Made by a program: the position numbers and the translations under genes
In this document: piece after piece, positions 1-7,768 of the stretch
Position numbering within the stretch: position 1 is the first letter of the stretch
Layout: each line of letters begins with the position of its first letter
Source: Haloplanus sp. XH21
Lineage (GTDB): Archaea > Halobacteriota > Halobacteria > Halobacteriales > Haloferacaceae
DNA length: 64,000 nucleotides
Assembly: GCF_023276355.1 (NCBI RefSeq)
Contig: NZ_JALLPL010000001.1
Coordinates: forward strand, 2,046,001 to 2,110,000
Reading direction: 5' to 3'
The notes under the pieces: model-generated
What the model was told of the DNA's origin: nothing
Databases searched by the model: none
The model's input: the letters and a program-made list of their open reading frames with translations, nothing else

Positions 1-346
1 CCCGCTTGCCGTATTTCCCCATCGCGATGAGGCCGATGTCGTTGTCGACGGCGTAGTCGACGATGGTCTCGTCGGGGATGCCCGTCACGCCGGCCGTCTC
101 GCAGTCGACACCCGCCTCGCGGGCCATCTCACAGACCTCCGCAGCGAACTCCTCGCCTTTCTTCCGAATGCGCTCTTTGGTCTCCGCGATGTCGCTCGGC
201 ACCGCCACGTAGTCGGCGTCGCCCATGTCGATGACGTAGAGCGCCGTCACCCGGCCGCCGGTGTCGTCGACGAGGTCGATGGCGTGTCGTGCCGCGTTCC
301 GTGCCGCCTCGCTCCCGTCGGTCGGGACGAGAACATGATCCACCAT
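1..346 (-). CDS. Universal stress protein (UspA family), C-terminus beyond window
   Basis: A small UspA-type nucleotide-binding stress protein of the cytoplasm. About 115 residues are visible and the C-terminal end lies past the left edge. The chosen start reads MVDHVLVPTDGSEAA, the usual Usp opening strand with the D-G-S motif, followed by a helix and the second strand A-L-Y-V-I-D. The glycine-rich ATP loop would be in the missing part, so ATP binding cannot be judged. An in-frame ATG at 358 would add four residues. The substrate and the stress signal are unknown. The gene stands alone, separated by about 90 bases from the DUF5789 gene upstream. Confidence 0.85.
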   Translation of the reverse strand, partial: MVDHVLVPTDGSEAARNAARHAIDLVDDTGGRVTALYVIDMGDADYVAVPSDIAETKERIRKKGEEFAAEVCEMAREAGVDCETAGVTGIPDETIVDYAVDNDIGLIAMGKYGKR

Positions 347-434
347 AGTCGTCTCCATCCCTCACGGCGTGCAGTCTTAAGTTGGGGACCTACACGGGAA
401 GGAGAGCGACGGGACCGCCGTCGGAGGCGCTTGA

Positions 435-734
435 TCAGTCCTCGGCCGTCGCGACGGGGCGGGTCCCGATGACAGCCCTGATTTCCGACAGGAACGTCTG
501 GCGCGTATCGAAGTAGGTCTCGTCGACGGCGTCGAGAATCGAACCGAGCGTCTGCGGGCCGTCCGGCGTCCGGATCGTGGCGTCGCCTTCCTTGGCTCGG
601 ACGGCGCTCGCTTCCTGTGGCCAGGTGAGTCGCGAGGCCACGCGGGCAAGCGGCGCACCCTCCACCGGAGTCCCCTCGCCGAGTTCGACCGCTGGCCCTT
701 CCTCTTCTGCCTCGTCGTCCGCCTCGTCTGCCAT
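435..734 (-). CDS. Small acidic haloarchaeal protein (DUF5789-like)
   Basis: A 99-residue protein with a very acidic N-terminus (residues 1-25, rich in D and E) and a small folded part from about residue 30 to the end. That part includes A-S-R-L-T-W-P and the segment T-L-G-S-I-L-D-A-V-D, which I recall as typical of the haloarchaeal DUF5789 family. No catalytic motif, membrane segment or signal peptide is visible. Conserved small proteins of this kind usually lack an assigned role and none is proposed here. It lies between the stress protein and a divergent membrane protein gene, and no shared operon is evident. Confidence 0.75.
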   Translation of the reverse strand: MADEADDEAEEEGPAVELGEGTPVEGAPLARVASRLTWPQEASAVRAKEGDATIRTPDGPQTLGSILDAVDETYFDTRQTFLSEIRAVIGTRPVATAED

Positions 735-846
735 ATCGCGCGTTTCTGCCGCCCGGGAGTTAACGTCTTCGAACCGCGCGGCAGGGCGGCGGCGTCACAC
801 GCCCGTCTGACGTAGGGTTTTGTGGGTGGGTTGTGTAGCGCTTTCT

Positions 847-1752
847 ATGACCAGTCTCGGGGAGGTCTACCACGGGGACGACCGGAGCGGTCCGAGTCTC
901 CGGCAGATATACGCGGGGGGGAGCCTGTTCCTCGTCGGCATCGTCCTCGTCGTCGCCGGCATCGTCGTCGCCACGACCGATCTGCTGATCGGCGGTGGAA
1001 CCACCCTCTTCGACATCCGGGAGTACGGGGGGATCCTGGCCGGTCTCGGCGTCCCGGCGGTGTTCCTCGGCATCTCGGCGGTCCTGCCGGCCGAGCGCTC
1101 GACGCGCGCCGCGGCGGGCATCGGCGCCAGCGTCGCCGTCCTCGGCGTCGCCCTGTTCGCCCACGCCTACCCCTGCCGGTGGTCCGGCGCCAGCTGTGCG
1201 CCAGGGATGGTCGACCTGACTCTCCCGACCGTCGGCGTCTACTTCCTCGGCGCGCTCACCACGTTCTGGTGTCTGTTCGTCGGCATCGCCAACTTCAAGA
1301 CGCGAAACGATCCCGGCGGCACCGTCACGATGGACGTGACCCGCCAGGGGCAGACGAAAGTGATCGAAGTCGATCGCTCGTCGGCGAAAGGCAGCGTCGG
1401 CCTCGGCGGGAGTGCGTCGACGCCGACCGGCACCGTCAGCGGGCAGGTGAGCGACGGCGGATCCACCGACGACGACATCCGCGAGGTTGCGTCGGTGTCC
1501 GGTGACGCTGGTGGCACCACCGGCCAGACGAGTACCCAGTCGCCGACATCGCCGTCGGGACCGTCCGCCGGCGCCACGACCGACGAAACCTGGAAATCCA
1601 CGGAAGTGACCGCCGACGCCGCCGACCAGTACTGCGGCAACTGCGAACACTTCGAATACGTGCGGACCGAACGCGGCATCCAGCCCTACTGTGGCTTCCA
1701 CGACGGCGTGATGGCCGACATGGACGCCTGTGAGGACTGGAGCGGGCGCTGA
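847..1752 (+). CDS. Haloarchaeal membrane protein with C-terminal Cys4 site (DUF7139-like)
   Basis: A 301-residue protein. The first 150 residues hold about four hydrophobic segments (for example near residues 20-45, 60-80, 88-105 and 125-145). A low-complexity Ser/Thr/Gly linker follows at about 180-260. The tail has four cysteines in the pattern C-G-N-C ... Y-C-G-F ... D-A-C-E-D-W, which resembles a small zinc or metal site. The ATG at 847 is chosen over an upstream in-frame start because it gives the family's usual MTSLGEVYHG opening. The linker and metal site probably face the cytoplasm. Function is unknown; I recall the family as DUF7139. Confidence 0.75.
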   Translation: MTSLGEVYHGDDRSGPSLRQIYAGGSLFLVGIVLVVAGIVVATTDLLIGGGTTLFDIREYGGILAGLGVPAVFLGISAVLPAERSTRAAAGIGASVAVLGVALFAHAYPCRWSGASCAPGMVDLTLPTVGVYFLGALTTFWCLFVGIANFKTRNDPGGTVTMDVTRQGQTKVIEVDRSSAKGSVGLGGSASTPTGTVSGQVSDGGSTDDDIREVASVSGDAGGTTGQTSTQSPTSPSGPSAGATTDETWKSTEVTADAADQYCGNCEHFEYVRTERGIQPYCGFHDGVMADMDACEDWSGR

Positions 1753-2187
1753 TCAGGCCAGCCGTCGCCGCACGTCGTCCCAGTGACTCCCTTTCCAGAA
1801 GTACTGTCCACAGTCCCGACACCGATAGACCGCCGTCTCCGACGGGTCCGGAGCGTACGCCGGCGTCGAGTCGTCGACGGGGTCGAGCGGTCCGTTACAC
1901 CGACCACACCGCGTCGGCGTCTCGGGCAGGGTGAGCGACACGTCCGCCGCCCGGAGTTCGTCGAGCTGGGCGCCGACCGACCGTTCGGAGAGCAGGATGG
2001 CGTCGTCGGTTCGGCTTGCGAGGTCGGCGTCCCGCGTGAGCAGCGTCCGCTCCTCACGACGCGCCAGGTCGTGGACGGCGTCGTCGGCCTCGACGCCGCG
2101 GTCGAGGGCGTAGGCCGCGTCGTGGCCGCACATCCGGAGATACGTCGCCAGTTTGCCGAGCATCGCGTCGAGCAGGAATCGACCCAT
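1753..2187 (-). CDS. Mut7-C RNase-domain protein (PIN-like with zinc ribbon)
   Basis: A 144-residue protein of the Mut7-C family. The PIN-like part (residues 1-90) begins with F-L-L-D-A-M-L-G-K-L-A and has the acidic residues expected of a metal-dependent nuclease: D near the start, D-D-A in the middle and T-R-D-A-D-L later. The C-terminal zinc ribbon has two CxxC pairs (C-G-R-C and C-R-D-C-G). It is predicted to cleave RNA; the target is unknown. Its ATG overlaps the polX stop codon in a TGATG arrangement, so it is probably co-transcribed with polX. The convergent DUF7139-like gene ends directly next to it with no gap. Confidence 0.85.
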   Translation of the reverse strand: MGRFLLDAMLGKLATYLRMCGHDAAYALDRGVEADDAVHDLARREERTLLTRDADLASRTDDAILLSERSVGAQLDELRAADVSLTLPETPTRCGRCNGPLDPVDDSTPAYAPDPSETAVYRCRDCGQYFWKGSHWDDVRRRLA

Positions 2188-3944
2188 CAGTGACAGAAGT
2201 CTCCGAGGGCGTCGGCCGACCGCGTGTTGATCACGTCGGCCGCTTCGGCCCAGCCACGCCGGGCCGTGTGGACGCCGTAGCGACGGAGCGCCAGTTCGCC
2301 GGTGCCGTGGGCGTCGGTGCTGATGGCGATGCGCGCGCCGGCCTCGGCGGCGGCCCGGACTGCCTCGTCGCGCAGGTCGAGGCGATGGGGGTTGGCGTTG
2401 ATCTCCAGGGCCGTCCCGGCGGCGGCCGCGGCGGCCGCGAGGCGGTCGATAGCCGGATCGATCCCGGGACGGTCGTTGATGCGCCGGCCCGTTGGGTGAC
2501 CCAGGATATCGACCGACGGATGTTCGACGGCGCGCACGAGTCGGTCGGTCGCGGCGTCGGGGTCCTGTCCGAGGGCGCTGTGGGGGGACGCGATCACGAT
2601 GTCGAGGGCTGCGAGGAGGTCGTCGGCGACGGAGATGCCGCCCTCGCTGTCGATGTTGGCCTCGACGCCGTGGAACACCCGAATATCGGTGTCGCGAGCG
2701 TCGGCGACGGCGTCCATCTGCTCGCGGAGCCGGTCGTCGGTGAGGCCGACGCCGCCGACCATCCCCGGCCCCGTGGCGTGGTCGGTGATGGCGATGTAGT
2801 CGTCGCCGCGGTCCGCGGCCGCCGCGACCATCGTGGCGATGGAGTCGGTGCCGTCCGACCACTCGGTGTGGATGTGGAGGTCACCCCGGAGGTCGTCGGT
2901 GTCGAGGAGATCAGGGAGGTCGTCTCTGCGGGCCGCTTCGATCTCGCCCCGGTCCTCGCGGAGTTCCGGCGGAATGTGGGGCAGGCCGAGCGCCGCGTAC
3001 ATCTCCGCTTCCGTCTCGCCGCCGACGCGTCGGCCGACGCGCTGGCCGTCTCCGTCGCTTTCGGCGTCGCTCTCGACACCGCTCACGTCGAAGACGCCGT
3101 ACTCGTTCAGCTTCAGGTCGCGCTCGATGGCGATGTTGCGCAGGTGGACGTTGTGGGCCTGGCTGCCGGTGAAATACTGGAGTGCGGCGCCGAACTCGTC
3201 GGGCGCGACCACCCGGCAGTCGACGCGCATCCCGCGGGCCCGGACGCTGGCTTTCGTCGTCCCGGATTCGATGACGGCGTCGGCGGCGTCCCAGTCGCGG
3301 AAGGCGTCGATGGCGTCGACGCCCTCGGCGCTCGCGACGAGGACATCCACGTCGCCGATGGTCTCGCGCCACCGGCGGAGCGACCCCGCGACCTCCGCGC
3401 GGGCAACCGGGTCGGCGGCGCGGAGGTGGTCGAGCAGCGCCTCGGCGACGGGACGGGCGACGCCCAGGAGTTCGCGCTCCTGGGCCTGGCGGGCGAATGG
3501 AATGTTCTCGAGGATGTTCGACTCGGTTTTCGCGCCGAACCCCGACACCTCGCGGATCTCGCCGGCCTCGGCGGCCGCCTCCAGTTCGTCGAGCGTGGTG
3601 ATGCCGAGCGCCTCGTAGAGCGTGCCGACCGTCTTCGGACCGACGCCTTCGACGCTCGTCAGCGCGGCCATCTCGACCGGGAGTTCGTCGCGAAGGTCGT
3701 TCAGTTCCGCGATCTCCCCGGTCTCGACGTACTCGACGATCTTCGACGCGAGCGCCTCGCCCACACCGTCGATCTCCTCGACGGCGTCCTGTCCCTCGGC
3801 GACCAGCTCCTCGACGGGACGGGGATAGTCGCGAACGTTCTCGGCGGCGCGGCGGTAGCTCTGCGGTTTGTACTCGACGCCTCTCGCCGCCAGCAGGTCG
3901 GCCATCTCCTCGAACCGGGCGGCGACATCTTCGTTTCGGGTCAC
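2187..3944 (-). CDS. polX: DNA polymerase X family protein with PHP domain
   Basis: A 585-residue repair polymerase with nuclease domain. In order: an 8-kDa-like domain and helix-hairpin-helix motifs (I-D-G-V-G-E-A and V-E-G-V-G-P-K), the family X nucleotidyltransferase motif G-S-L-R-R...G-D-V-D-V-L, a fingers/thumb part, and a C-terminal PHP phosphoesterase domain. The PHP metal ligands are visible: D-L-H-I-H-T, I-T-D-H-A, V-E-A-N, S-P-H-S, H-P-T-G and S-T-D-A-H. It likely fills short gaps in base excision repair and trims 3' ends. A GTG start at 3944 is preferred because it overlaps the upstream stop as GTGA and starts the conserved T-R-N-E-D-V-A segment; an in-frame ATG at 4010 lies inside the upstream gene. 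Confidence 0.93.
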   Translation of the reverse strand: MTRNEDVAARFEEMADLLAARGVEYKPQSYRRAAENVRDYPRPVEELVAEGQDAVEEIDGVGEALASKIVEYVETGEIAELNDLRDELPVEMAALTSVEGVGPKTVGTLYEALGITTLDELEAAAEAGEIREVSGFGAKTESNILENIPFARQAQERELLGVARPVAEALLDHLRAADPVARAEVAGSLRRWRETIGDVDVLVASAEGVDAIDAFRDWDAADAVIESGTTKASVRARGMRVDCRVVAPDEFGAALQYFTGSQAHNVHLRNIAIERDLKLNEYGVFDVSGVESDAESDGDGQRVGRRVGGETEAEMYAALGLPHIPPELREDRGEIEAARRDDLPDLLDTDDLRGDLHIHTEWSDGTDSIATMVAAAADRGDDYIAITDHATGPGMVGGVGLTDDRLREQMDAVADARDTDIRVFHGVEANIDSEGGISVADDLLAALDIVIASPHSALGQDPDAATDRLVRAVEHPSVDILGHPTGRRINDRPGIDPAIDRLAAAAAAAGTALEINANPHRLDLRDEAVRAAAEAGARIAISTDAHGTGELALRRYGVHTARRGWAEAADVINTRSADALGDFCH

Positions 3945-4384
3945 GGCCGCCCTCGCGTGTTGTGGCTGGTGTCGTCGTGACCCAGCGCCTTCCGGAGGAA
4001 CTTCATCCAACGCTTGCGGTCGGCGGCCTCCTGTGCCTCGGCCTCCCGTTCGAGGTCCGACGGGCCGAGCCCTTCGAGAGCGGTGAGCGCGCGGTCGATG
4101 CCGATGATGCTCCGGACCAGTCGCTCGCCTTCCTCGTAGCTCACCTCGCCGTCCTCGATCCGTTCGAGACGTTCGAGGCGTTCGCGTCGCAGGTTCTTCT
4201 TCGCGTTCTCCACGCGTTCGCGCTCGCCCTGGGGCACCGTCTCCCGGCGTCTGATCTCGAAGACGAACGCCTGGAGATCGACCTCCTCGCTCTGTACCGT
4301 GATGGTCTCGGGGATGTCCGCGCCGACCGTGGCCCCCTCACGGTTGACGCGTTCGAGGAGCTGCTTGCGCTCGTACTCTTTCAC
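3941..4384 (-). CDS. DUF5788-like haloarchaeal protein
   Basis: A 147-residue, highly charged and mostly helical protein with no membrane segment. The middle carries R-E-R-V-E-N-A-K-K-N-L-R-R-E-R and L-E-R-L-E-R-I-E-D-G, and the pattern matches what I recall as the haloarchaeal DUF5788 family. Its last codons overlap the GTG of polX by four bases (GTGA), which suggests translational coupling and possibly a repair-related role, though nothing in the sequence shows an activity. The C-terminal part has a basic stretch R-K-R-W-M-K-F-L-R-K that could bind nucleic acid; that is inference only. Confidence 0.75.
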   Translation of the reverse strand: MKEYERKQLLERVNREGATVGADIPETITVQSEEVDLQAFVFEIRRRETVPQGERERVENAKKNLRRERLERLERIEDGEVSYEEGERLVRSIIGIDRALTALEGLGPSDLEREAEAQEAADRKRWMKFLRKALGHDDTSHNTRGRP

Positions 4385-4405
4385 GCCCCCTCGTAGGGAG
4401 CGTCG

Positions 4406-4942
4406 TCACTTCGCTCCTTCGCTGTCGGCGTCCGTATAGGGCTCCTCGATATCGGGGTCGCCACCGAGGGCGGCGCCGGCGCGTCGCGTGACGAAATCGA
4501 AGACGACGACGACTGGCCAGAGCAGTTTCTGGACGAGACGAACCGGGCCGGCGACCACGAGCGCCCACTCCTCGGCGTTGCCCAGGCCGTACGATTTCGG
4601 CAGGATCTCGCCGAAGACGAGGACGACGCTACTCGCGACGACGGTTGTCAGCGCAACGGCCGCCCCGCCCGAGACGTACTCGACGAGGATCACCGCGAGG
4701 ATGCTGGAGATGGCGATGTTGACGACGTTGTTGCCGACGAGCAGCGTCACGAGGAGTCGGTGGGGGTCGTCACGCAGCGCCGACAACACCGTGGCGCGGT
4801 CGTCGCCGGTGGCGACGCGGTCGGCGAGCCACTCCCGCGAGAGCGAGAAGATGGCGATTTCGGTGCTGGAGAAGAAGGCGCTCAGCGACAGCAAGGCGAC
4901 CAGCGCACCCACGCGAACGGCAGTTGAATCGAGGGGTATCAC
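4406..4942 (-). CDS. CNNM (DUF21) transmembrane-domain protein without CBS domains
   Basis: A 178-residue integral membrane protein made of one CNNM/DUF21 domain. It has four hydrophobic segments (about residues 8-30, 62-85, 90-112 and 130-150) and the family motifs F-F-S-S-T-E-I-A-I-F near the start, L-L-V-G-N-N-V-V-N-I, and F-G-E-I-L-P-K-S-Y-G. Members are linked to magnesium or cobalt transport. The usual CBS pair and CorC-HlyC tail are absent: the protein ends after an acidic cytoplasmic tail. It may act alone or with a separate CBS protein. It is in the same direction as the DUF5788-like gene, 21 bases upstream of it. Confidence 0.88.
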   Translation of the reverse strand: MIPLDSTAVRVGALVALLSLSAFFSSTEIAIFSLSREWLADRVATGDDRATVLSALRDDPHRLLVTLLVGNNVVNIAISSILAVILVEYVSGGAAVALTTVVASSVVLVFGEILPKSYGLGNAEEWALVVAGPVRLVQKLLWPVVVVFDFVTRRAGAALGGDPDIEEPYTDADSEGAK

Positions 4943-5026
4943 ACTAGATTACACGGGAAACGGCGACAAAAGCGTAGGGACGCCGAGACAGAAAGTTCTT
5001 GTCTCGGGCACGACCATCCCCGGGTA

Positions 5027-6862
5027 ATGGATCGTTCCGGCGACGACGCCGGCGTTGAGGTGAGCGTCGTCCTCCCCGCGTACAACGAAGCGGAGACCAT
5101 CGAGGCGACGGTGGAGACGACGCTCTCGACGCTCGCGACGTTTCTCCCGTCGGGCACGTTCGAGGTGCTCGTCGCCGAAGACGGCTGTGACGACCGGACA
5201 CCGGAGATCGCCGACCGCCTCGCCGCGGACGACGACCGGGTTCGCCACATCCACAGCGACGAACGCCTCGGCCGCGGTGGGGCGCTAGAGCGGGCCTTCT
5301 CGGCCGCTCGCGGCGACACGCTGGTCTACTTCGACACCGACCTCGCGACGGACATGCGCCACCTAGCGGAACTGGTCGAACGGGTCCGGTCGGGCGAGGC
5401 CGACGTCGCCACGGGGTCGCGCTGGATGCCCGGCCGAGTCGCCGACCGCCCGGCGAAACGGGGGGTTCCCTCGCGGGTGTACAACGGCCTCGTCCGGTTG
5501 GTGTTGCGGTCGCCGCTCCGCGACCACCAGTGTGGGTTCAAGGCGCTCAGCCGCGAGGCGTTCGAGCGCCTTCACCACGACGTGCAGGACGAACACTGGT
5601 TCTGGGACACGGAACTGCTCGTGCGCGCCCAGCGCGCGGGCCTGACGGTCGACGAGTTCCCCGTCGAATGGGAGCCACAGGGCGACACCAAGGTCGACCT
5701 GGTGCGAGACGTCTTCGGCATGGGGAGTCAGATCCTCAGACTGTGGTGGCAGCTGTCGGTGAGCCCCCGCATCACGCGGCGGGTGAGCGTCGGCGCCGGG
5801 GCGCTGTTGACGGCGCTCGCGCTCGCGCTGATGACGCTGTATCTCGACCCGCAAGCGGTGCTCACGGAACTCGAAGGCGCCGACCTGCGACTGGTGGCGC
5901 TGGCCGGTGGCGTCTACCTGCTCTCGTGGCCCCTCCGGGGCGCCCGCTACCGCGACATCCTGCGCGAACTCGGCTATCGCGAACGGCTCGGCTTTCTCAC
6001 GGGCGCGGTGTTCATCAGCCAGACGGGGAACCTCGTCTTCCCGGCACGCGCCGGCGACGCCGTCCGAGCCTACGTCGTGAAGGCGCGGCGCGGCATCCCC
6101 TATCCGACCGGGTTCGCCTCCCTGGCCGTCGAACGCGTCTTCGACCTCCTGACCATCACGGTGCTCGGCGGGACCGTCCTCGTCGGCTACGTGCTCACGG
6201 GCGCGACGGGCGACGTGGTCGCGGCAGTCTCCGAGGGCGTCCCCGGCGTCAATCCCCGGAGCGCGCGGATCGCCCTGACCGTCGCGGCCGGCGTCGCGGC
6301 GGCGGCCGTCGTCGCCGTCGCAGCCATCGCGGTCAGCGCGCGCCGCGACGGCAACCTGATCCGGCGGGTCGTCACGGGCGTGAGTTCGGACTCCTACGCC
6401 GACTACGTAGCGAGCGTGCTCGAACGGTTCGTGGCCGACGTACAGACGGTGGCGGCCGACCGCGGGGCGTTCGCGCGGGTCGGCGTGAGCAGTCTCGTCA
6501 TCTGGGCGCTCGATGTCGTGACCGCCGTGCTCGTCCTCGCGGCGTTCGAGGTGGCGCTCGCGCCGGCGACGCTCGTCGCCATCGGCTTTTTCGCGGTGAG
6601 CGTCGGCAACCTCGCGAAAGTGCTCCCGCTCTCGCCGGGCGGAATCGGGCTTTACGAGGCGGCCTTCACCCTCCTCGTCGCGGGACTGACCCCCGTCACT
6701 GGCGCCACCGCCTTCGGTGCGGCCGTCCTCGATCACGCAGTCAAAAACCTCGTGACGGTGATCGGTGGCGTCGTCTCGATGCTCGCGCTCAACGTGTCGC
6801 TGACGGCCGCCGTCGACGAGACGGCGGGGACGGCCGAGACCGATCCCGAACCCGACACCTAA
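5027..6862 (+). CDS. aglD: Dolichol-phosphate glycosyltransferase with flippase-like membrane domain (AglD)
   Basis: A 611-residue fusion. Residues 10-240 are a family 2 glycosyltransferase (V-V-L-P-A-Y-N-E-A, D103-T-D105 as the metal-binding pair, Q-C-G-F-K-A acceptor motif). From about 245 onward there are eight or so membrane segments of the lysylphosphatidylglycerol synthase/YbhN flippase-like type, with the S-P-G-G-I-G-L-Y-E motif. This architecture and length match AglD of Haloferax volcanii, which charges dolichol phosphate with the final mannose of the S-layer N-glycan. The donor and exact sugar in this strain are not shown by sequence. Haloarchaea carry paralogues, so orthology rests on architecture plus recalled neighbours (CTAG methylase, aroD). 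Confidence 0.85.
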   Translation: MDRSGDDAGVEVSVVLPAYNEAETIEATVETTLSTLATFLPSGTFEVLVAEDGCDDRTPEIADRLAADDDRVRHIHSDERLGRGGALERAFSAARGDTLVYFDTDLATDMRHLAELVERVRSGEADVATGSRWMPGRVADRPAKRGVPSRVYNGLVRLVLRSPLRDHQCGFKALSREAFERLHHDVQDEHWFWDTELLVRAQRAGLTVDEFPVEWEPQGDTKVDLVRDVFGMGSQILRLWWQLSVSPRITRRVSVGAGALLTALALALMTLYLDPQAVLTELEGADLRLVALAGGVYLLSWPLRGARYRDILRELGYRERLGFLTGAVFISQTGNLVFPARAGDAVRAYVVKARRGIPYPTGFASLAVERVFDLLTITVLGGTVLVGYVLTGATGDVVAAVSEGVPGVNPRSARIALTVAAGVAAAAVVAVAAIAVSARRDGNLIRRVVTGVSSDSYADYVASVLERFVADVQTVAADRGAFARVGVSSLVIWALDVVTAVLVLAAFEVALAPATLVAIGFFAVSVGNLAKVLPLSPGGIGLYEAAFTLLVAGLTPVTGATAFGAAVLDHAVKNLVTVIGGVVSMLALNVSLTAAVDETAGTAETDPEPDT

Positions 6863-6863
6863 G

Positions 6864-6943
6864 ACGGATTCGTGTAACTGTCTTCCGGTGAGTCGCCAAG
6901 ACGGGTCGGCGACTCACCGGTACTGACTTACACTACTCCGTAT
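6864..6943. repeat. Long intergenic palindrome, copy A (3'-end repeat family)
   Basis: An imperfect inverted repeat fills the gap between two convergent genes. The left arm runs from 6864 to about 6898 and the right arm from 6909 to 6943, with a 10-base loop. The inner 13 bases CCGGTGAGTCGCC are perfect against GGCGACTCACCGG; the outer arms (ACGGA..GTGTAA.T) match with a few changes. It begins two bases after the aglD stop codon and overlaps the last codons of the cobalamin-binding protein gene. Related copies occur near 29.63-29.77 and 30.88 kb. It could form a long stem in RNA from either strand, so a bidirectional terminator or REP-like element is plausible. Confidence 0.8.
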
Positions 6944-7679
6944 AAAACAGGTCGGCGAGGCGCTCGGCGCCGTCGAGCAGGTTCGGACTCGGCTGGTTCA
7001 AGAGCGCGTCGTCGACGGCGTGGACCGCGGGGTCGATGTCCCATTCGCGGTCGGTGAACGTCGTCGGATCGACGCGTGACCCGTACCCGCAGAGATGGAG
7101 AACGACGTGGTCGGGGGCGGCTTCCTCGACCGCCGCACGGGAGACTTCTCGGGAGCGGTCGCCGCGATCGACGAAGGGGTGGTGCCCCCCAGCGGCGGCG
7201 ACCACCTCGGGCACCCAGTTGCCGGCCGCCATCGGCGGGTCGGCCCACTCCTCGCAGTAGACCGTGGGTCGGGCGTCATCCGGCGTCCGGTCGCGGAGAC
7301 GGTCGAGGCGCGCGCGACTCCGGGCGGCCAGGCGCTCACCCGCGTCGGGACGGCCGACCGCCCGTCCGAGCGCAGCGAAGCCCTCGATGACCTCGTCGAG
7401 CGTCCGCGGATCGGCGTGATACACGTCGAACCCGCGGTCACGGATCGCATCCCGCACCTCGGCCTGGAGCGCGTCGCTGGTACAGATTAGATCGGCGTCG
7501 AGCGACGCCAGACGGTCGAGGTCGGGGTCGAGCCATCCGCCGAGGACCGCCGGGTCCACGTCGTGACCGTCGAGTTCCGACGGACAGTGGGCCGTGACGC
7601 CGACGAGGCGGTCGGCAGCGCCGAGGTCACGGAGCGTCGCGGTGACGGCCGGTGCGAGCGAGACGATGCGACGGGGCAT
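6933..7679 (-). CDS. Cobalamin-binding (BtuF/TroA-type) substrate-binding-like protein
   Basis: A 248-residue protein of the periplasmic-binding fold class used for vitamin B12 and iron chelates. Visible features are R-I-V-S-L-A-P-A-V-T-A-T-L at the start, L-V-G-V-T-A-H-C-P, the D-L-I-C-T strand, and the central helix region followed by W-V-P-E-V-V-A-A-A-G-G. No signal peptide or lipobox is present at the chosen start (7679), so it may be cytoplasmic, unlike true BtuF; NCBI-type annotation calls such proteins cobalamin-binding protein. A longer in-frame start at 7736 does not add a signal. Transport partners are not nearby. The last three codons lie within palindrome copy A. Confidence 0.8.
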   Translation of the reverse strand: MPRRIVSLAPAVTATLRDLGAADRLVGVTAHCPSELDGHDVDPAVLGGWLDPDLDRLASLDADLICTSDALQAEVRDAIRDRGFDVYHADPRTLDEVIEGFAALGRAVGRPDAGERLAARSRARLDRLRDRTPDDARPTVYCEEWADPPMAAGNWVPEVVAAAGGHHPFVDRGDRSREVSRAAVEEAAPDHVVLHLCGYGSRVDPTTFTDREWDIDPAVHAVDDALLNQPSPNLLDGAERLADLFYTE

Positions 7680-7768
7680 GGTCAGGGCGACGGGGCGGAC
7701 GGGTATGAACGTCGCGGCGGGCGGCGAGACCGACACCGATACTTGCCGGGGAGCGAGAGAGGGTGGTG

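Noticed and set aside
2190-3980. Long open frame on the plus strand opposite polX
   Set aside because: GC-rich codons on one strand give open frames on the other; it has no start context, no domains and contradicts the clear PolX protein.
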